From Exiguobacterium antarcticum DSM 14480 (GTDB lineage: Bacteria > Bacillota > Bacilli > Exiguobacteriales > Exiguobacteriaceae): 64,000 nt of DNA. The stretch covers positions 186,001 through 250,000 of the forward strand of contig NZ_JMKS01000003.1 in assembly GCF_000685865.1 (NCBI RefSeq), given 5' to 3'. The position numbers and the translations under genes were made by a program. Numbering within the stretch: the stretch's first letter is position 1; every line of letters begins with the position of its first letter. Of this stretch, positions 10,556 through 18,569 are shown piece by piece. The notes under the pieces were generated by a model, which had not been told where the DNA came from, made no database searches, and was given only the letters and a program-made list of their open reading frames with translations.

Positions 10556-11470
10556 TTAGTTTACAGTCGAACCTGTGACACACGCATCATAGATACCAAC
10601 TTCTTTGATGACACGAATCAAGGTCTCACCAATGATGGCTGGTGTTTCTGCAACTTCAATTCCATTTGCACGAAGTGTTTTAATCTTTTCAGCAGCAGTT
10701 CCTTTGCCACCTGAGATGATAGCACCGGCATGACCCATCCGTTTTCCTTCAGGTGCCGTTTGTCCACCGATGAACCCGATGACAGGTTTCGTCATGTTGG
10801 CTTTGACCCACTCAGCCGCTTCTTCTTCCGCCGTTCCACCGATTTCACCGAGCATGATGACTGCTTTTGTTTCTGGATCTTCATTAAACGCTTTGAGCGT
10901 ATCGATGAAGTCCGTTCCGTTGACAGGATCGCCACCGATTCCGACTGCTGTCGATTGACCAATTCCTGCCGTCGTCAATTGGTGAACAGCTTCATACGTC
11001 AACGTTCCAGAACGTGACACGATTCCGACATGACCTGGCGTATGAATGTATCCTGGCATGATACCGAGCTTCGCAACGCCTGGCGTGATGACACCAGGAC
11101 AGTTTGGTCCGATCAGACGAACCGGTTTGCCATCTAGGTAACGTTTCACTTTGACCATATCAAGGACTGGAATACCTTCCGTGATACAGATGATCAATGC
11201 GATGTTGGCATCGGCTGCCTCCATGATTGCATCGGCTGCGAATGCAGGTGGTACATAGATGATCGATGCATTGGCATCTGTTTTTTCGACAGCTTGTGCG
11301 ACTGTATCGAATACCGGTACACCTAATACTTCCGTTCCACCCTTACCAGGTGTCACACCACCTACGAGATTTGTTCCGTATTCAATCATTTGTTCACCGT
11401 GGAACATCCCTTGATTTCCTGTGATTCCTTGAATGATGACTTTTGTCGATTCATTTACCCAAATACTCAT
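10556..11470 (-). CDS. sucD: Succinyl-CoA synthetase, alpha subunit
   Basis: SucD carries the phosphohistidine and the CoA-binding Rossmann domain of the TCA-cycle enzyme that makes ATP or GTP from succinyl-CoA. The 304-residue protein has the N-terminal [10 protein letters not shown] CoA loop, GPNCPGVI, and the active-site histidine in [10 protein letters not shown]. It lies 13 nt after sucC and ends at a terminator, giving a two-gene operon. Confidence 0.97.
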   Translation of the reverse strand: MSIWVNESTKVIIQGITGNQGMFHGEQMIEYGTNLVGGVTPGKGGTEVLGVPVFDTVAQAVEKTDANASIIYVPPAFAADAIMEAADANIALIICITEGIPVLDMVKVKRYLDGKPVRLIGPNCPGVITPGVAKLGIMPGYIHTPGHVGIVSRSGTLTYEAVHQLTTAGIGQSTAVGIGGDPVNGTDFIDTLKAFNEDPETKAVIMLGEIGGTAEEEAAEWVKANMTKPVIGFIGGQTAPEGKRMGHAGAIISGGKGTAAEKIKTLRANGIEVAETPAIIGETLIRVIKEVGIYDACVTGSTVN

Positions 11471-11483
11471 CCTTAGCTCCCCC

Positions 11484-12644
11484 TTACTTCACGAGCGCAG
11501 CAATTTTTTCTGCGCCGTCTGCCATTGATGTAGCTGCTGTAATCGCTAGACCTGAATCTTTGAGAATTTGTTTCCCTGCGTCGACGTTTGTCCCTTCTAG
11601 ACGAACGACGAGCGGTAGTTCTAAGCCAACCTCTTTTGTTGCTGCAACGATACCTTCTGCAATGACGTCACACTTCATGATCCCACCGAAGATGTTGACG
11701 AAGATTCCTTTGACATTTTCGTCAGATAGAATCAATTTGAATGCTTCTGTTACTTTTTCTTTAGTCGCTCCGCCGCCGACATCAAGGAAGTTTGCTGGAT
11801 CACCACTAAAGTGTTTAATGATATCCATCGTCGCCATTGCAAGACCGGCACCGTTGACGAGACATCCGATGTTCCCATCAAGTGCGATATAGTTTAAGTC
11901 ATTTTTAGAGGCTTCGACTTCACGTGGATCTTCTTCTGATTCATCACGAAGTGCGACGACATCTGGATGACGGTAAAGTGCGTTTGAATCAAAGTTGAGT
12001 TTTGCATCAAGCGCCAAGACATCACCATCTTTGGTTGTGACGAGTGGATTGATTTCAGCGATTGAACAATCCTTATCGACGAAGAACGTGTACAATTTCG
12101 TCACCATACCAACAAATTTATTGACCAGCTTAACGGGAACACCCATCGCAAAGGCGAGTTTACGCGCTTGGAATGCTTGGAGACCTACTGCCGGATCAAC
12201 GACTTCTTTGATGATTTTTTCTGGCGTTGCTTCTGCTACTTCTTCAATATCCATTCCGCCTTCACTTGAACCCATGATGACGACACGACCTGTTACACGG
12301 TCGAGGACGATCCCGAGATAATACTCTTTATCAATCGCACAACCTTCTTCAACAAGAAGACGTTGGATGACTTTACCTTCTGGACCTGTTTGATGCGTGA
12401 CGAGTGTTTTGCCGAGTAACTCTGTCGCGAATTCCTTCACTTCTTCTTGCGATTTAGCCAATTTAACACCACCGGCTTTACCGCGACCCCCTGCGTGAAT
12501 CTGTGCTTTTACGACTTTGATCGGACCTGACAATTGTTCTGCTGCATCGACTGCCTCTTCGACCGTAAACGCTGCAATTCCGTTCGGAACGGGTACACCG
12601 TATGAACGAAGTAACTCTTTTGCCTGATATTCATGTACATTCAT
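11484..12644 (-). CDS. sucC: Succinyl-CoA synthetase, beta subunit
   Basis: SucC is the ATP-grasp subunit that binds nucleotide and, with SucD, interconverts succinyl-CoA and succinate. From [12 protein letters not shown] it is 386 residues, the standard length. Visible motifs include [12 protein letters not shown] in the ATP-grasp fold and [10 protein letters not shown] near the C-terminal domain. The open frame runs upstream into ylqH, but ATG 12644 with AAGGGGG 8 nt before it is the real start. A good promoter with a cre-like site precedes it. Confidence 0.97.
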   Translation of the reverse strand: MNVHEYQAKELLRSYGVPVPNGIAAFTVEEAVDAAEQLSGPIKVVKAQIHAGGRGKAGGVKLAKSQEEVKEFATELLGKTLVTHQTGPEGKVIQRLLVEEGCAIDKEYYLGIVLDRVTGRVVIMGSSEGGMDIEEVAEATPEKIIKEVVDPAVGLQAFQARKLAFAMGVPVKLVNKFVGMVTKLYTFFVDKDCSIAEINPLVTTKDGDVLALDAKLNFDSNALYRHPDVVALRDESEEDPREVEASKNDLNYIALDGNIGCLVNGAGLAMATMDIIKHFSGDPANFLDVGGGATKEKVTEAFKLILSDENVKGIFVNIFGGIMKCDVIAEGIVAATKEVGLELPLVVRLEGTNVDAGKQILKDSGLAITAATSMADGAEKIAALVK

Positions 12645-12683
12645 GAAAAAATCCCCCTTAACCCCTTTAGTTTCGGCTCTTTC

Positions 12684-12712
12684 ATTGTAGTTAAAATTGG
12701 AAGCGCTGTCTA
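12684..12712 (-). promoter_or_regulatory. SigA promoter of sucCD
   Basis: On the minus strand TAGACA and TACAAT are spaced 17 nt, ending about 40 nt before the sucC start. This is one of the best SigA matches in the window. Confidence 0.75.
12698..12711. promoter_or_regulatory. Candidate catabolite-response element (CcpA site) within the sucCD promoter
   Basis: TGGAAGCGCTGTCT matches the cre consensus TGNAARCGNWWWCW at nearly every position. It covers most of the spacer and part of the -35, a position from which CcpA would block RNA polymerase. Repression of a TCA-cycle gene under good carbon supply is biologically reasonable; binding itself is inferred. Confidence 0.65.
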
Positions 12713-12732
12713 TCGTTATCGACCGAAAGCAT

Positions 12733-12993
12733 TTATTTCTTCGAAATTCCTGTTTGATCAAGCTGATATAAAAAGGCGAATAACTCGGCGATGACACCAT
12801 ACAACTCGTTTGGAATTTGTTCGGATACTTGCACCGCATCAAGTAATGTGACGAGCGTCGCATCTTCACGGATCGGTATACCATGTTGTAAAGCCTCTTC
12901 GAGTATTCGTTCCGCGACCCGTTCGGATCCTTTAGCGACGACCTTCGGAGCTTGCATCTGTTCTTCGTAAGACAAGGCGATGGCTTTTTTCAT
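12733..12993 (-). CDS. ylqH: Stand-alone FlhB cytoplasmic C-terminal domain homologue (YlqH-type)
   Basis: This 86-residue protein aligns with the part of the flagellar export protein FlhB that follows the NPTH autocleavage site: [19 protein letters not shown] corresponds to the strand-helix after the cleaved bond, and HGIPIRED and [20 protein letters not shown] to the rest of FlhB-C. It has no membrane segments and no NPTH motif itself. Its ATG overlaps the stop of the upstream FliK-like gene (ATGA). B. subtilis has a similar gene between ylqG and sucC. Its function is unknown; a role in export-substrate switching is inference. Confidence 0.85.
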   Translation of the reverse strand: MKKAIALSYEEQMQAPKVVAKGSERVAERILEEALQHGIPIREDATLVTLLDAVQVSEQIPNELYGVIAELFAFLYQLDQTGISKK

Positions 12994-13868
12994 ATCTGAT
13001 AATCCACCCTCCCATTTCGATCGGTTGGTTGAAAAGAAACCCGTTCTTTTTCCGATTCCACTTGTTCAAACCGGATCAATGTATACCCTTGATCGTGCAA
13101 CCGTTGTTCAATGACCGGTTGGTAGATCGACATGAACATCGCAATTCGTTCATCCGGATGAAAAACGGAAATCGCGATTTTCCGATCTGTGATCAATAAA
13201 TCCAATGCGATTTCGCCGATCTTCGGCAATTTTAAGTAAAACGCAATGCGCGCATGATCCGGGTTAAATTCTTTTTGATCAAACGGTGCTTCCATCGTGA
13301 CATCCACTTCTTCGAATGGACCAAACTGCGGTAATTGAAACAAAAAAATACCACGTCCCGTTTCGTTTGTTGCCTGGATGACTTGTTGACTCAATACATG
13401 GTCACTTGTTTTGCGATCAAGTTGGCCTTCCGTCGTGCCATCCGCCGCTCGAGCAAGTTGAACCAACTCGATGATGGTCTGCTTGAGTACAGGACCTGAA
13501 CCATCCATGACTTTTTGACCGAGTTGTTGCAACAATTCTCGTGTCGTTTGCGGGATGGACTCGCTCGGAAAATGAGATAGGCGGTCAAAGACCGGCAACG
13601 TCACAGCTTTACTCGGCGCCGCCTCTTGGGAGACGATTTTTAAGACGGGTTGTCCCTCTGTACTCGTGACTGTGAACCGATAGGTCGCTCCTTCTTTTAA
13701 CTCAGCCGTCGTTCCCGCCGTCAAGACACGCTGACCGACCTGTAACTCCATCAACCCGTCCGGAAGTAACTTCAATACCTTCCCGATGACATTTGCTCCT
13801 TCACGTAACGGCTGATTGGTTGGATCGATGATTTTAAACGGTAATAGGGCACGATGCTCAATCTGCAT
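12990..13868 (-). CDS. ylqG: YlqG-type protein with FliK-like C-terminal domain
   Basis: The 292-residue protein has no signal or membrane segment. The N-terminal 60 residues look like a small beta domain (GKVLKLLPDGLMELQVG); the middle is helical; residues about 205-275 read like the FliK/flagellar hook-length C-terminal fold: LKLPKIGEIALDLLI, then a segment ending QRLHDQGYTLIRFE. It is translationally coupled (4-nt overlap) to the FlhB-C homologue, whose full-length relative is the partner of FliK. The similarity is by eye and moderate; no function is established. Confidence 0.7.
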   Translation of the reverse strand: MQIEHRALLPFKIIDPTNQPLREGANVIGKVLKLLPDGLMELQVGQRVLTAGTTAELKEGATYRFTVTSTEGQPVLKIVSQEAAPSKAVTLPVFDRLSHFPSESIPQTTRELLQQLGQKVMDGSGPVLKQTIIELVQLARAADGTTEGQLDRKTSDHVLSQQVIQATNETGRGIFLFQLPQFGPFEEVDVTMEAPFDQKEFNPDHARIAFYLKLPKIGEIALDLLITDRKIAISVFHPDERIAMFMSIYQPVIEQRLHDQGYTLIRFEQVESEKERVSFQPTDRNGRVDYQI

Positions 13869-13888
13869 GAAAATTCATCTCCTAGCGT

Positions 13889-14641
13889 CTAGAGTCGGTC
13901 TAGGACCGGTTTAAATGTTTTTCGATGAATCGGTGTCACTCCGATCGTGTCGAGCGCCTGAAGGTGTTGTGCCGTTCCATAACCGGCATGTTGTTCAAAA
14001 CCGTACTCCGGATAGAGTTGTGCATACTCCGCCATCATCGCATCTCGTGTTTCTTTTGCGATGACGCTAGCTGCCGCTATCGAAATGCTGCGGGCATCTC
14101 CCTTGATCAAAGATTCTTGCGGAAGATCCACGTCAAGTGCCATCGCGTCCACTAACAAAGCGTCCGGCTTCAGCACAGCGACGGCTTGTTGCATCGCTTG
14201 TTTCGATGCTTGATAGATATTGATCCGGTCAATCTCTTCCGGTTCGATGATTCCGATGGCAATTTCTGCGACGTCTTGAATATGTTGGTACGCAACCATT
14301 CGTTGTTTTTTCGAGAGCTGTTTCGAATCGGTCAAACCGGGATGGTAAAAGCCATCTGGCAGTATGACGGCCGCCGCGACGACGGGACCCGCTAACGGTC
14401 CCCGACCGACTTCATCCACACCGGCGATCCGTTTATATCCTTCTGCTTGATAACGTGCTTCGAAGATGGAACGTTCCTGGAACTGGATCCGTTGTTGTTC
14501 TTCGGTTACCAGGCGTCGTTCCGCCTGGTTCAGAGCACTGACGACGCCTTTTCGTGCATCTTCAGCAAACTTCACTTTTAGTTTTTCGAATTCCATTCGA
14601 GATATCCCTGCTAATTGTGTTTTGATTTCATTGATATTCAT
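13889..14641 (-). CDS. rnhB: Ribonuclease HII
   Basis: RNase HII removes single ribonucleotides and RNA primers from DNA. The 250-residue protein has the acidic motif GVDEVGRGPLAGPVV, the second acidic residue in LLVDAM and GDARSISIAAASVIAKETRD. An N-terminal extension of about 70 residues, common in Bacillales RnhB, precedes the core. ATG 14641 has AAGGAGG 5 nt upstream; an in-frame start 18 codons earlier lacks an SD. It follows rbgA by 57 nt and precedes ylqG by 20 nt. Confidence 0.95.
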   Translation of the reverse strand: MNINEIKTQLAGISRMEFEKLKVKFAEDARKGVVSALNQAERRLVTEEQQRIQFQERSIFEARYQAEGYKRIAGVDEVGRGPLAGPVVAAAVILPDGFYHPGLTDSKQLSKKQRMVAYQHIQDVAEIAIGIIEPEEIDRINIYQASKQAMQQAVAVLKPDALLVDAMALDVDLPQESLIKGDARSISIAAASVIAKETRDAMMAEYAQLYPEYGFEQHAGYGTAQHLQALDTIGVTPIHRKTFKPVLDRL

Positions 14642-14698
14642 ACGACCCTCCTTTTGAAAAAAGCTTGGAATTCTCATCTTGAGAAGTCCAAGCATGTC

Positions 14699-15565
14699 TT
14701 ATTCGGTTACTGTCGCCCACTCTTCGACGGTTTCAAGCGTGACCCGACCAATTTTCTCCGTCCGTAGCTCATGGAGCAACATTTCGCTCGTCCGTTCAAA
14801 GTCGACATATCCACTCGTCACGAAACCACGTTTCTTCCCGACGGCTTCCAACACATCGACGGCTTCTCCTGTCACTTCATCTAAACGATAGCGTGCTTTT
14901 AATTGCTCCGGATAACGTGTTTTGAGCTCACGCATCGCAAACAAGGCGATATCATCGATGTTCAAGATATCATCCTTGATGGCACCTGTCGCCGCCAGAC
15001 GGTATCCAACCATCTGATCGTCGAACTTCGGCCAGAGGATCCCTGGCGTATCGAGCAATTCCATCTCACCCGTTTTCATCTTGATCCATTGTTGTCGTTT
15101 CGTCACACCGGGACGGTCACCTGTAATCGCAATATTCCGTCCTGCTAGTCGGTTGATCAAGGTTGATTTTCCGACGTTCGGAATCCCAATGATCAAGGCC
15201 CGAATCGCACTTGGATTTCGACCTTTGTCACGCATCCGATCATGTTTGTCTTTCATCAGACGTAGTGCTCCTTCATGAATCTGACCAAGCCCTTTGTTGT
15301 GTTTTGCATCCACAGCAACGACATCAACACCGTCTTTTCGTAATGCCTTCATCCACTGTTCCGTCAAACGAGCATCTGCCATATCCGATTTATTTAAGAC
15401 GATCAGACGCGGTTTTCCTGCCGTAATCTGTTCGACCATCGGGTTACGACTCGACATCGGTAATCGGGCATCCACCAATTCGATGACGACATCGATTAAT
15501 TTTAACTTTTCCATGACTTCACGCCGTGCTTTCGCCATGTGTCCTGGGAACCATTGTATTGTCAT
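14699..15565 (-). CDS. rbgA: Ribosome biogenesis GTPase RbgA (YlqF)
   Basis: RbgA is needed for late assembly of the 50S subunit. The 288-residue protein starts [16 protein letters not shown], the family hallmark, and has circularly permuted GTPase motifs: NKSD (G4) first, then [14 protein letters not shown] (G1), GVTKRQ (G2) and DTPG (G3). A GTG three codons upstream lies inside the SD (GAGGTGG), so ATG 15565 is chosen. The 200-bp region before it has TATACT (15672-15677 on the opposite strand) and a 19-bp palindrome. Confidence 0.96.
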   Translation of the reverse strand: MTIQWFPGHMAKARREVMEKLKLIDVVIELVDARLPMSSRNPMVEQITAGKPRLIVLNKSDMADARLTEQWMKALRKDGVDVVAVDAKHNKGLGQIHEGALRLMKDKHDRMRDKGRNPSAIRALIIGIPNVGKSTLINRLAGRNIAITGDRPGVTKRQQWIKMKTGEMELLDTPGILWPKFDDQMVGYRLAATGAIKDDILNIDDIALFAMRELKTRYPEQLKARYRLDEVTGEAVDVLEAVGKKRGFVTSGYVDFERTSEMLLHELRTEKIGRVTLETVEEWATVTE

Positions 15566-15623
15566 ATCTTCCACCTCAAGTTTTCATATTGCTTGGACTG
15601 CTAATAATGAACTTCTTCTATAT

Positions 15624-15642
15624 CGTATATCACTGATATACG
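15624..15642. promoter_or_regulatory. 19-bp palindrome in the rbgA leader
   Basis: CGTATATCA and TGATATACG form a perfect 9-bp inverted repeat around one base. It lies between a TATACT box (15672-15677) and the rbgA SD, the position of an operator or of a short leader hairpin. No known regulator consensus was recognised. Confidence 0.5.
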
Positions 15643-15718
15643 TCCTGTTCGAGAGAAACGATCCATTCTCTAGTATACGCAACTTGACGAAAGAAAAGAA
15701 GTCTGTCTGAAAACGAAC

Positions 15719-15748
15719 AAAAAACGAAGTCCACCGAAGTGAACTCCG
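15719..15748 (-). terminator. Intrinsic terminator after lepB
   Basis: On the minus strand this reads upstream of rbgA in the lepB-distal direction: a 10-bp stem (15725-15734 with 15739-15748) with a TTCG tetraloop followed by TTTTTTG. A stable UUCG loop and six T residues make it a strong terminator for lepB, which ends at 15774. Confidence 0.85.
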
Positions 15749-15773
15749 CCGATTTGGTTTTCACTTCGCTGAT

Positions 15774-16322
15774 TCAATCAACAGACCGGACATCGTTAAA
15801 CGGATAAAAGACAAAGTTCGTTGTTCCAACAATCTGTTCTTCCTCCACAAACCCGATGTCGCGGCTGTCTTTCGAGTTTTGACGATTATCTCCCATCACA
15901 AACACTTTCCCTTTTGGGACGGTCACCTCTGCTGTTTTTTCTTCCAGCGTAAAGTCCTCTGTTAACGGAACACCATTCATTTGTGCCTTGAATTCATTCA
16001 GATAAGGTTCTTCGACTTTTTTATCGTTGACATATAACGTATCATCTTTGTAATACATCGTATCACCAGGAACTGCGATCACACGTTTGATATAATCCCG
16101 TGTTTCCGTCGCATGGAACACGACGATATCTCCACGTTCCGGTTCATTAAAGTAATAGGGAACCTTATTGACGATCATTCGATCCGAATTGTGTAACGTC
16201 GGCATCATCGATTCACCATCAACGATCACCGGTACGAATAAAAACGTTCGGATGATGAACGCAATTACAAGCGCCACGACGAGCGCCTTGACCCAGCTAA
16301 ATAACTCCTTCACGCGTTCCAC
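15774..16322 (-). CDS. lepB: Signal peptidase I
   Basis: This membrane-bound Ser-Lys peptidase cuts signal peptides from exported proteins. The 182-residue protein has one N-terminal membrane helix (about 10-30), the nucleophile Ser38 in ESMMPTL, the general base Lys79 in YIKRVIAVPGD and the C-terminal MGDNRQNSKDSR box. The size and single anchor fit the Bacillus SipS/SipT type. It lies between rplS and rbgA with terminators on both sides, so it is probably transcribed alone; TATACT at 16352-16357 (opposite strand) may be its -10. Confidence 0.95.
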   Translation of the reverse strand: MERVKELFSWVKALVVALVIAFIIRTFLFVPVIVDGESMMPTLHNSDRMIVNKVPYYFNEPERGDIVVFHATETRDYIKRVIAVPGDTMYYKDDTLYVNDKKVEEPYLNEFKAQMNGVPLTEDFTLEEKTAEVTVPKGKVFVMGDNRQNSKDSRDIGFVEEEQIVGTTNFVFYPFNDVRSVD

Positions 16323-16370
16323 TCCTTCAACTCAATCTCTTGCCTAAATCCAGTATACGCATAAACGATA

Positions 16371-16398
16371 AAAAAAAGAAGCTTGTCCGGAGACAAGC
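16371..16398 (-). terminator. Intrinsic terminator after rplS
   Basis: GCTTGTC and GACAAGC (16381-16387 and 16392-16398) form a 7-bp stem with a 4-nt loop, followed on the minus strand by TTCTTTTTTTT. It ends the rpsP-rimM-trmD-rplS transcript. Confidence 0.88.
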
Positions 16399-16413
16399 CA
16401 CTTTTTCACATGA

Positions 16414-16767
16414 TTAACGACGAATCTCTTTAATACGAGCCGCTTTACCACGAAGGTTACGGAGGTAGTAAAGTTTCGCACGACGGACTTTACCGTAACG
16501 AACGACTTCGATTTGCGCTACACGTGGTGAGTGAAGCGGGAATGCACGCTCTACGCCAACTCCGTAAGAAATCTTACGAACTGTAAACGTTTCGCTGATG
16601 CCGCCACCGTGACGTTTGATGACTACGCCTTCGAAAAGCTGGATCCGCTCACGCGTTCCCTCGACGACTTTAACGTGGACGCGGACTGTATCACCAGGAC
16701 GGAATGCAGGGACGTCTGACTTGATTTGTTCTTGTGTAATTTCACGGAACAATTGTTGTGTGTTCAT
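16414..16767 (-). CDS. rplS: 50S ribosomal protein L19
   Basis: L19 sits at the 30S-50S interface. The 117-residue protein has the full family sequence, including [31 protein letters not shown] and [15 protein letters not shown]. It is the last gene of the rpsP-rimM-trmD-rplS group and is preceded by a structured leader, so its level may be set separately from trmD. Confidence 0.98.
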   Translation of the reverse strand: MNTQQLFREITQEQIKSDVPAFRPGDTVRVHVKVVEGTRERIQLFEGVVIKRHGGGISETFTVRKISYGVGVERAFPLHSPRVAQIEVVRYGKVRRAKLYYLRNLRGKAARIKEIRR

Positions 16768-16790
16768 GAATGATTTCTCCTTTTTTCACC

Positions 16791-16858
16791 AATGTTCGTA
16801 TCTTCATTTGCCTGAGGCATCCAACAGCGGAACATCGTTAATAGGTGGCTTTTGCCAC
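16791..16858 (-). ncRNA. Structured leader of rplS (L19-leader type)
   Basis: On the minus strand the 112-nt gap upstream of rplS contains a GTGGC-AAAA-GCCAC hairpin (16845-16858), then an outer stem GATGTTC/GAACATT (16830-16836 with 16791-16797) enclosing a TGCC-TCA-GGCA hairpin. Bacillota rplS genes are known to carry an autoregulatory L19 leader; the position and fold suggest this is one. I could not align it to the Rfam model, so the class is inferred. Confidence 0.6.
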
Positions 16859-16879
16859 ATGTTCTAACTTATCATAGTT

Positions 16880-17608
16880 TCAGTCGTTTGACAATCCTGA
16901 AATTGACTGCAAATACTGACGATCGCTCGCAGAAAGTACGACATGTTCCAATAAATCCGGTCTCCGTTCAAAGGTCCGTTTCAACGATTGTTGCCGACGC
17001 CACGTTTCAATCCGGGCATGGTTACCGGACAATAAGACGTCTGGCACCATAAGTCCTCTAAAGTTTGCCGGACGGGTATAATGCGGATATTCAAGCAGTC
17101 CCGTTGAAAAGGAATCCTCCTCGTGACTCGCTGACTTACCAAGTACGTCCGGTAATAGACGAACGGTCGCGTCAATCATCGTCATCGCCGCGAGTTCCCC
17201 CCCGGTCAAGACGAAATCACCTAGGGATACCTCATCTGTGACCAATTCATCATGGATTCGTTGATCAAATCCTTCATAATGACCACATAAAAAGACGAGT
17301 TCCGTTTCTTCGGACCATTCTTCCGCCAACCGTTGATCAAATCGTCGACCGGTGGGGGTCAAGGCGATGATCCGTCGCTTCGCTTCAGGAAGGGAAGCGA
17401 CCGCATCAAAAATTGGTTGTGGTGTCAGTAACATGCCAGCTCCCCCACCGTATGGGGCATCATCGACACGACCATGACGATTCGCCGAGAAGTCTCGGAA
17501 ATTGATTGTCTCGAGCTCGATTTGTTTCTCTGCTTGGGCACGGGCAACGATCGAATGATTCAATGCCGTAAACATTTCCGGAAACAAGGTCAAGACGGTG
17601 ATTTTCAT
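16880..17608 (-). CDS. trmD: tRNA (guanine-37-N1)-methyltransferase TrmD
   Basis: TrmD methylates G37 next to the anticodon to prevent frameshifting. The 242-residue protein has the SPOUT trefoil-knot features: [24 protein letters not shown], and the conserved SxSxxxxSF-type segment before LEYPHYTRP. It overlaps the rimM stop by 4 nt (ATGA), so expression is coupled. Confidence 0.97.
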   Translation of the reverse strand: MKITVLTLFPEMFTALNHSIVARAQAEKQIELETINFRDFSANRHGRVDDAPYGGGAGMLLTPQPIFDAVASLPEAKRRIIALTPTGRRFDQRLAEEWSEETELVFLCGHYEGFDQRIHDELVTDEVSLGDFVLTGGELAAMTMIDATVRLLPDVLGKSASHEEDSFSTGLLEYPHYTRPANFRGLMVPDVLLSGNHARIETWRRQQSLKRTFERRPDLLEHVVLSASDRQYLQSISGLSND

Positions 17609-18114
17609 CCCTCGATCAATCCCGGTAATGGTGTGATCTGAATCCGTTTGGCCTTTACGTCGATCGAAGCGACGACTTGTTCAATATACGGAATCAAGAC
17701 GTCTTTTTTCCCGGGACGTTTGATCGTCCAGACATCATTCGCACCCGTCTCTAAAATCTCCGAGATGATCCCAATTTCATCTTCCCCGTCAAAGACCGTG
17801 CACCCAATGATTTCATGATAATAATATTCATGTTCTCCGAGTTCCTGCAAGGCTTCCGGTTGTACATACAATTTTAAGCCTTTGTACTTCTCGACGTCAT
17901 TGATATGGTGCATGTCTTTAAACGTTACCATAATGAATTGTTTATGTTTCCGGTAACTCGTGATTGTAAATGGGACGTAAGCTCCATTCACTTCTAAAAA
18001 TACTTCATTTCCGACTTTAAATCGTTGTTCCGGAAAATCCGTACTCGCCAGAAGTTTCAGTTCCCCTTTTAATCCGTGGGTATTGGCAATCTTCGCGACT
18101 TCTAACCATTCCAT
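17605..18114 (-). CDS. rimM: 16S rRNA-processing protein RimM
   Basis: RimM helps assemble the 30S head around protein S19. The 169-residue protein starts [19 protein letters not shown], the family N-terminus, followed by the RimM N-domain and a C-terminal PRC-barrel ([21 protein letters not shown]). An in-frame TTG seven codons upstream is less likely than ATG 18114, which follows AAGAAGGAAG. In B. subtilis khpA (ylqC) and ylqD lie between rpsP and rimM; neither is here. Confidence 0.94.
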   Translation of the reverse strand: MEWLEVAKIANTHGLKGELKLLASTDFPEQRFKVGNEVFLEVNGAYVPFTITSYRKHKQFIMVTFKDMHHINDVEKYKGLKLYVQPEALQELGEHEYYYHEIIGCTVFDGEDEIGIISEILETGANDVWTIKRPGKKDVLIPYIEQVVASIDVKAKRIQITPLPGLIEG

Positions 18115-18162
18115 CCGTATCACTTCCTTCTTCAAAATATCCCGTTCTCATTATTTCGCCAT

Positions 18163-18193
18163 AGAAAAAGGAGGTAAGCTTTCGCTCACCTCC
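18163..18193 (-). terminator. Terminator between rpsP and rimM
   Basis: GGAGGTAAGC and GCTCACCTCC (18170-18179 and 18184-18193) pair with one mismatch and are followed on the minus strand by TTTTTCTAT. It probably lets rpsP be made in excess over rimM-trmD-rplS, with read-through supplying the latter. Confidence 0.8.
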
Positions 18194-18200
18194 AATCGTC

Positions 18201-18476
18201 TTACTTCGCGAGTTTCGCGTTGTGGAATTTCTCCATGATACCAGCTTTTGAGAAGAGGTTACGAACTGTGTCTGAAGGTTTCGCACCTTCAGCGAGCCAT
18301 TTAAGAGCAAGCTCTTCGTTAAGTTTTACTTCTGCTTCTGGTTTAGCAACCGGGTTGTAGTATCCGATTTGCTCGATGAAACGACCATCACGTGGTGCAC
18401 GTGAGTCTGCTACTACCACACGGTAGAAAGGTGATTTGTTTGCGCCCATGCGCTTAAGACGAATTTTAACTGCCAT
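18201..18476 (-). CDS. rpsP: 30S ribosomal protein S16
   Basis: S16 stabilises the 5' domain of the 30S subunit. The 91-residue protein has the family sequence [20 protein letters not shown] and [29 protein letters not shown] precedes the ATG. The 93-bp gap to ffh holds a TATACT box about 60 nt upstream (18534-18539 on the opposite strand), so it may have its own promoter. Confidence 0.98.
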   Translation of the reverse strand: MAVKIRLKRMGANKSPFYRVVVADSRAPRDGRFIEQIGYYNPVAKPEAEVKLNEELALKWLAEGAKPSDTVRNLFSKAGIMEKFHNAKLAK

Positions 18477-18569
18477 TCGTAAGTCCCTCCAAGTAATAAA
18501 TAATTTTTTCGTTTAGTCAAATTGACAACTTCATTAGTATACAACGTTACAGCAAAAGAGAAAAGACTT

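Noticed and set aside
11443-11892. 149-codon open frame on the plus strand opposite sucC/sucD
   Set aside because: It lies wholly antisense to well-conserved genes, has no SD and its translation resembles nothing; it arises from the codon use of the real strand. The same holds for long antisense frames at 15294-15710, 36723-37160 and 55598-56005.
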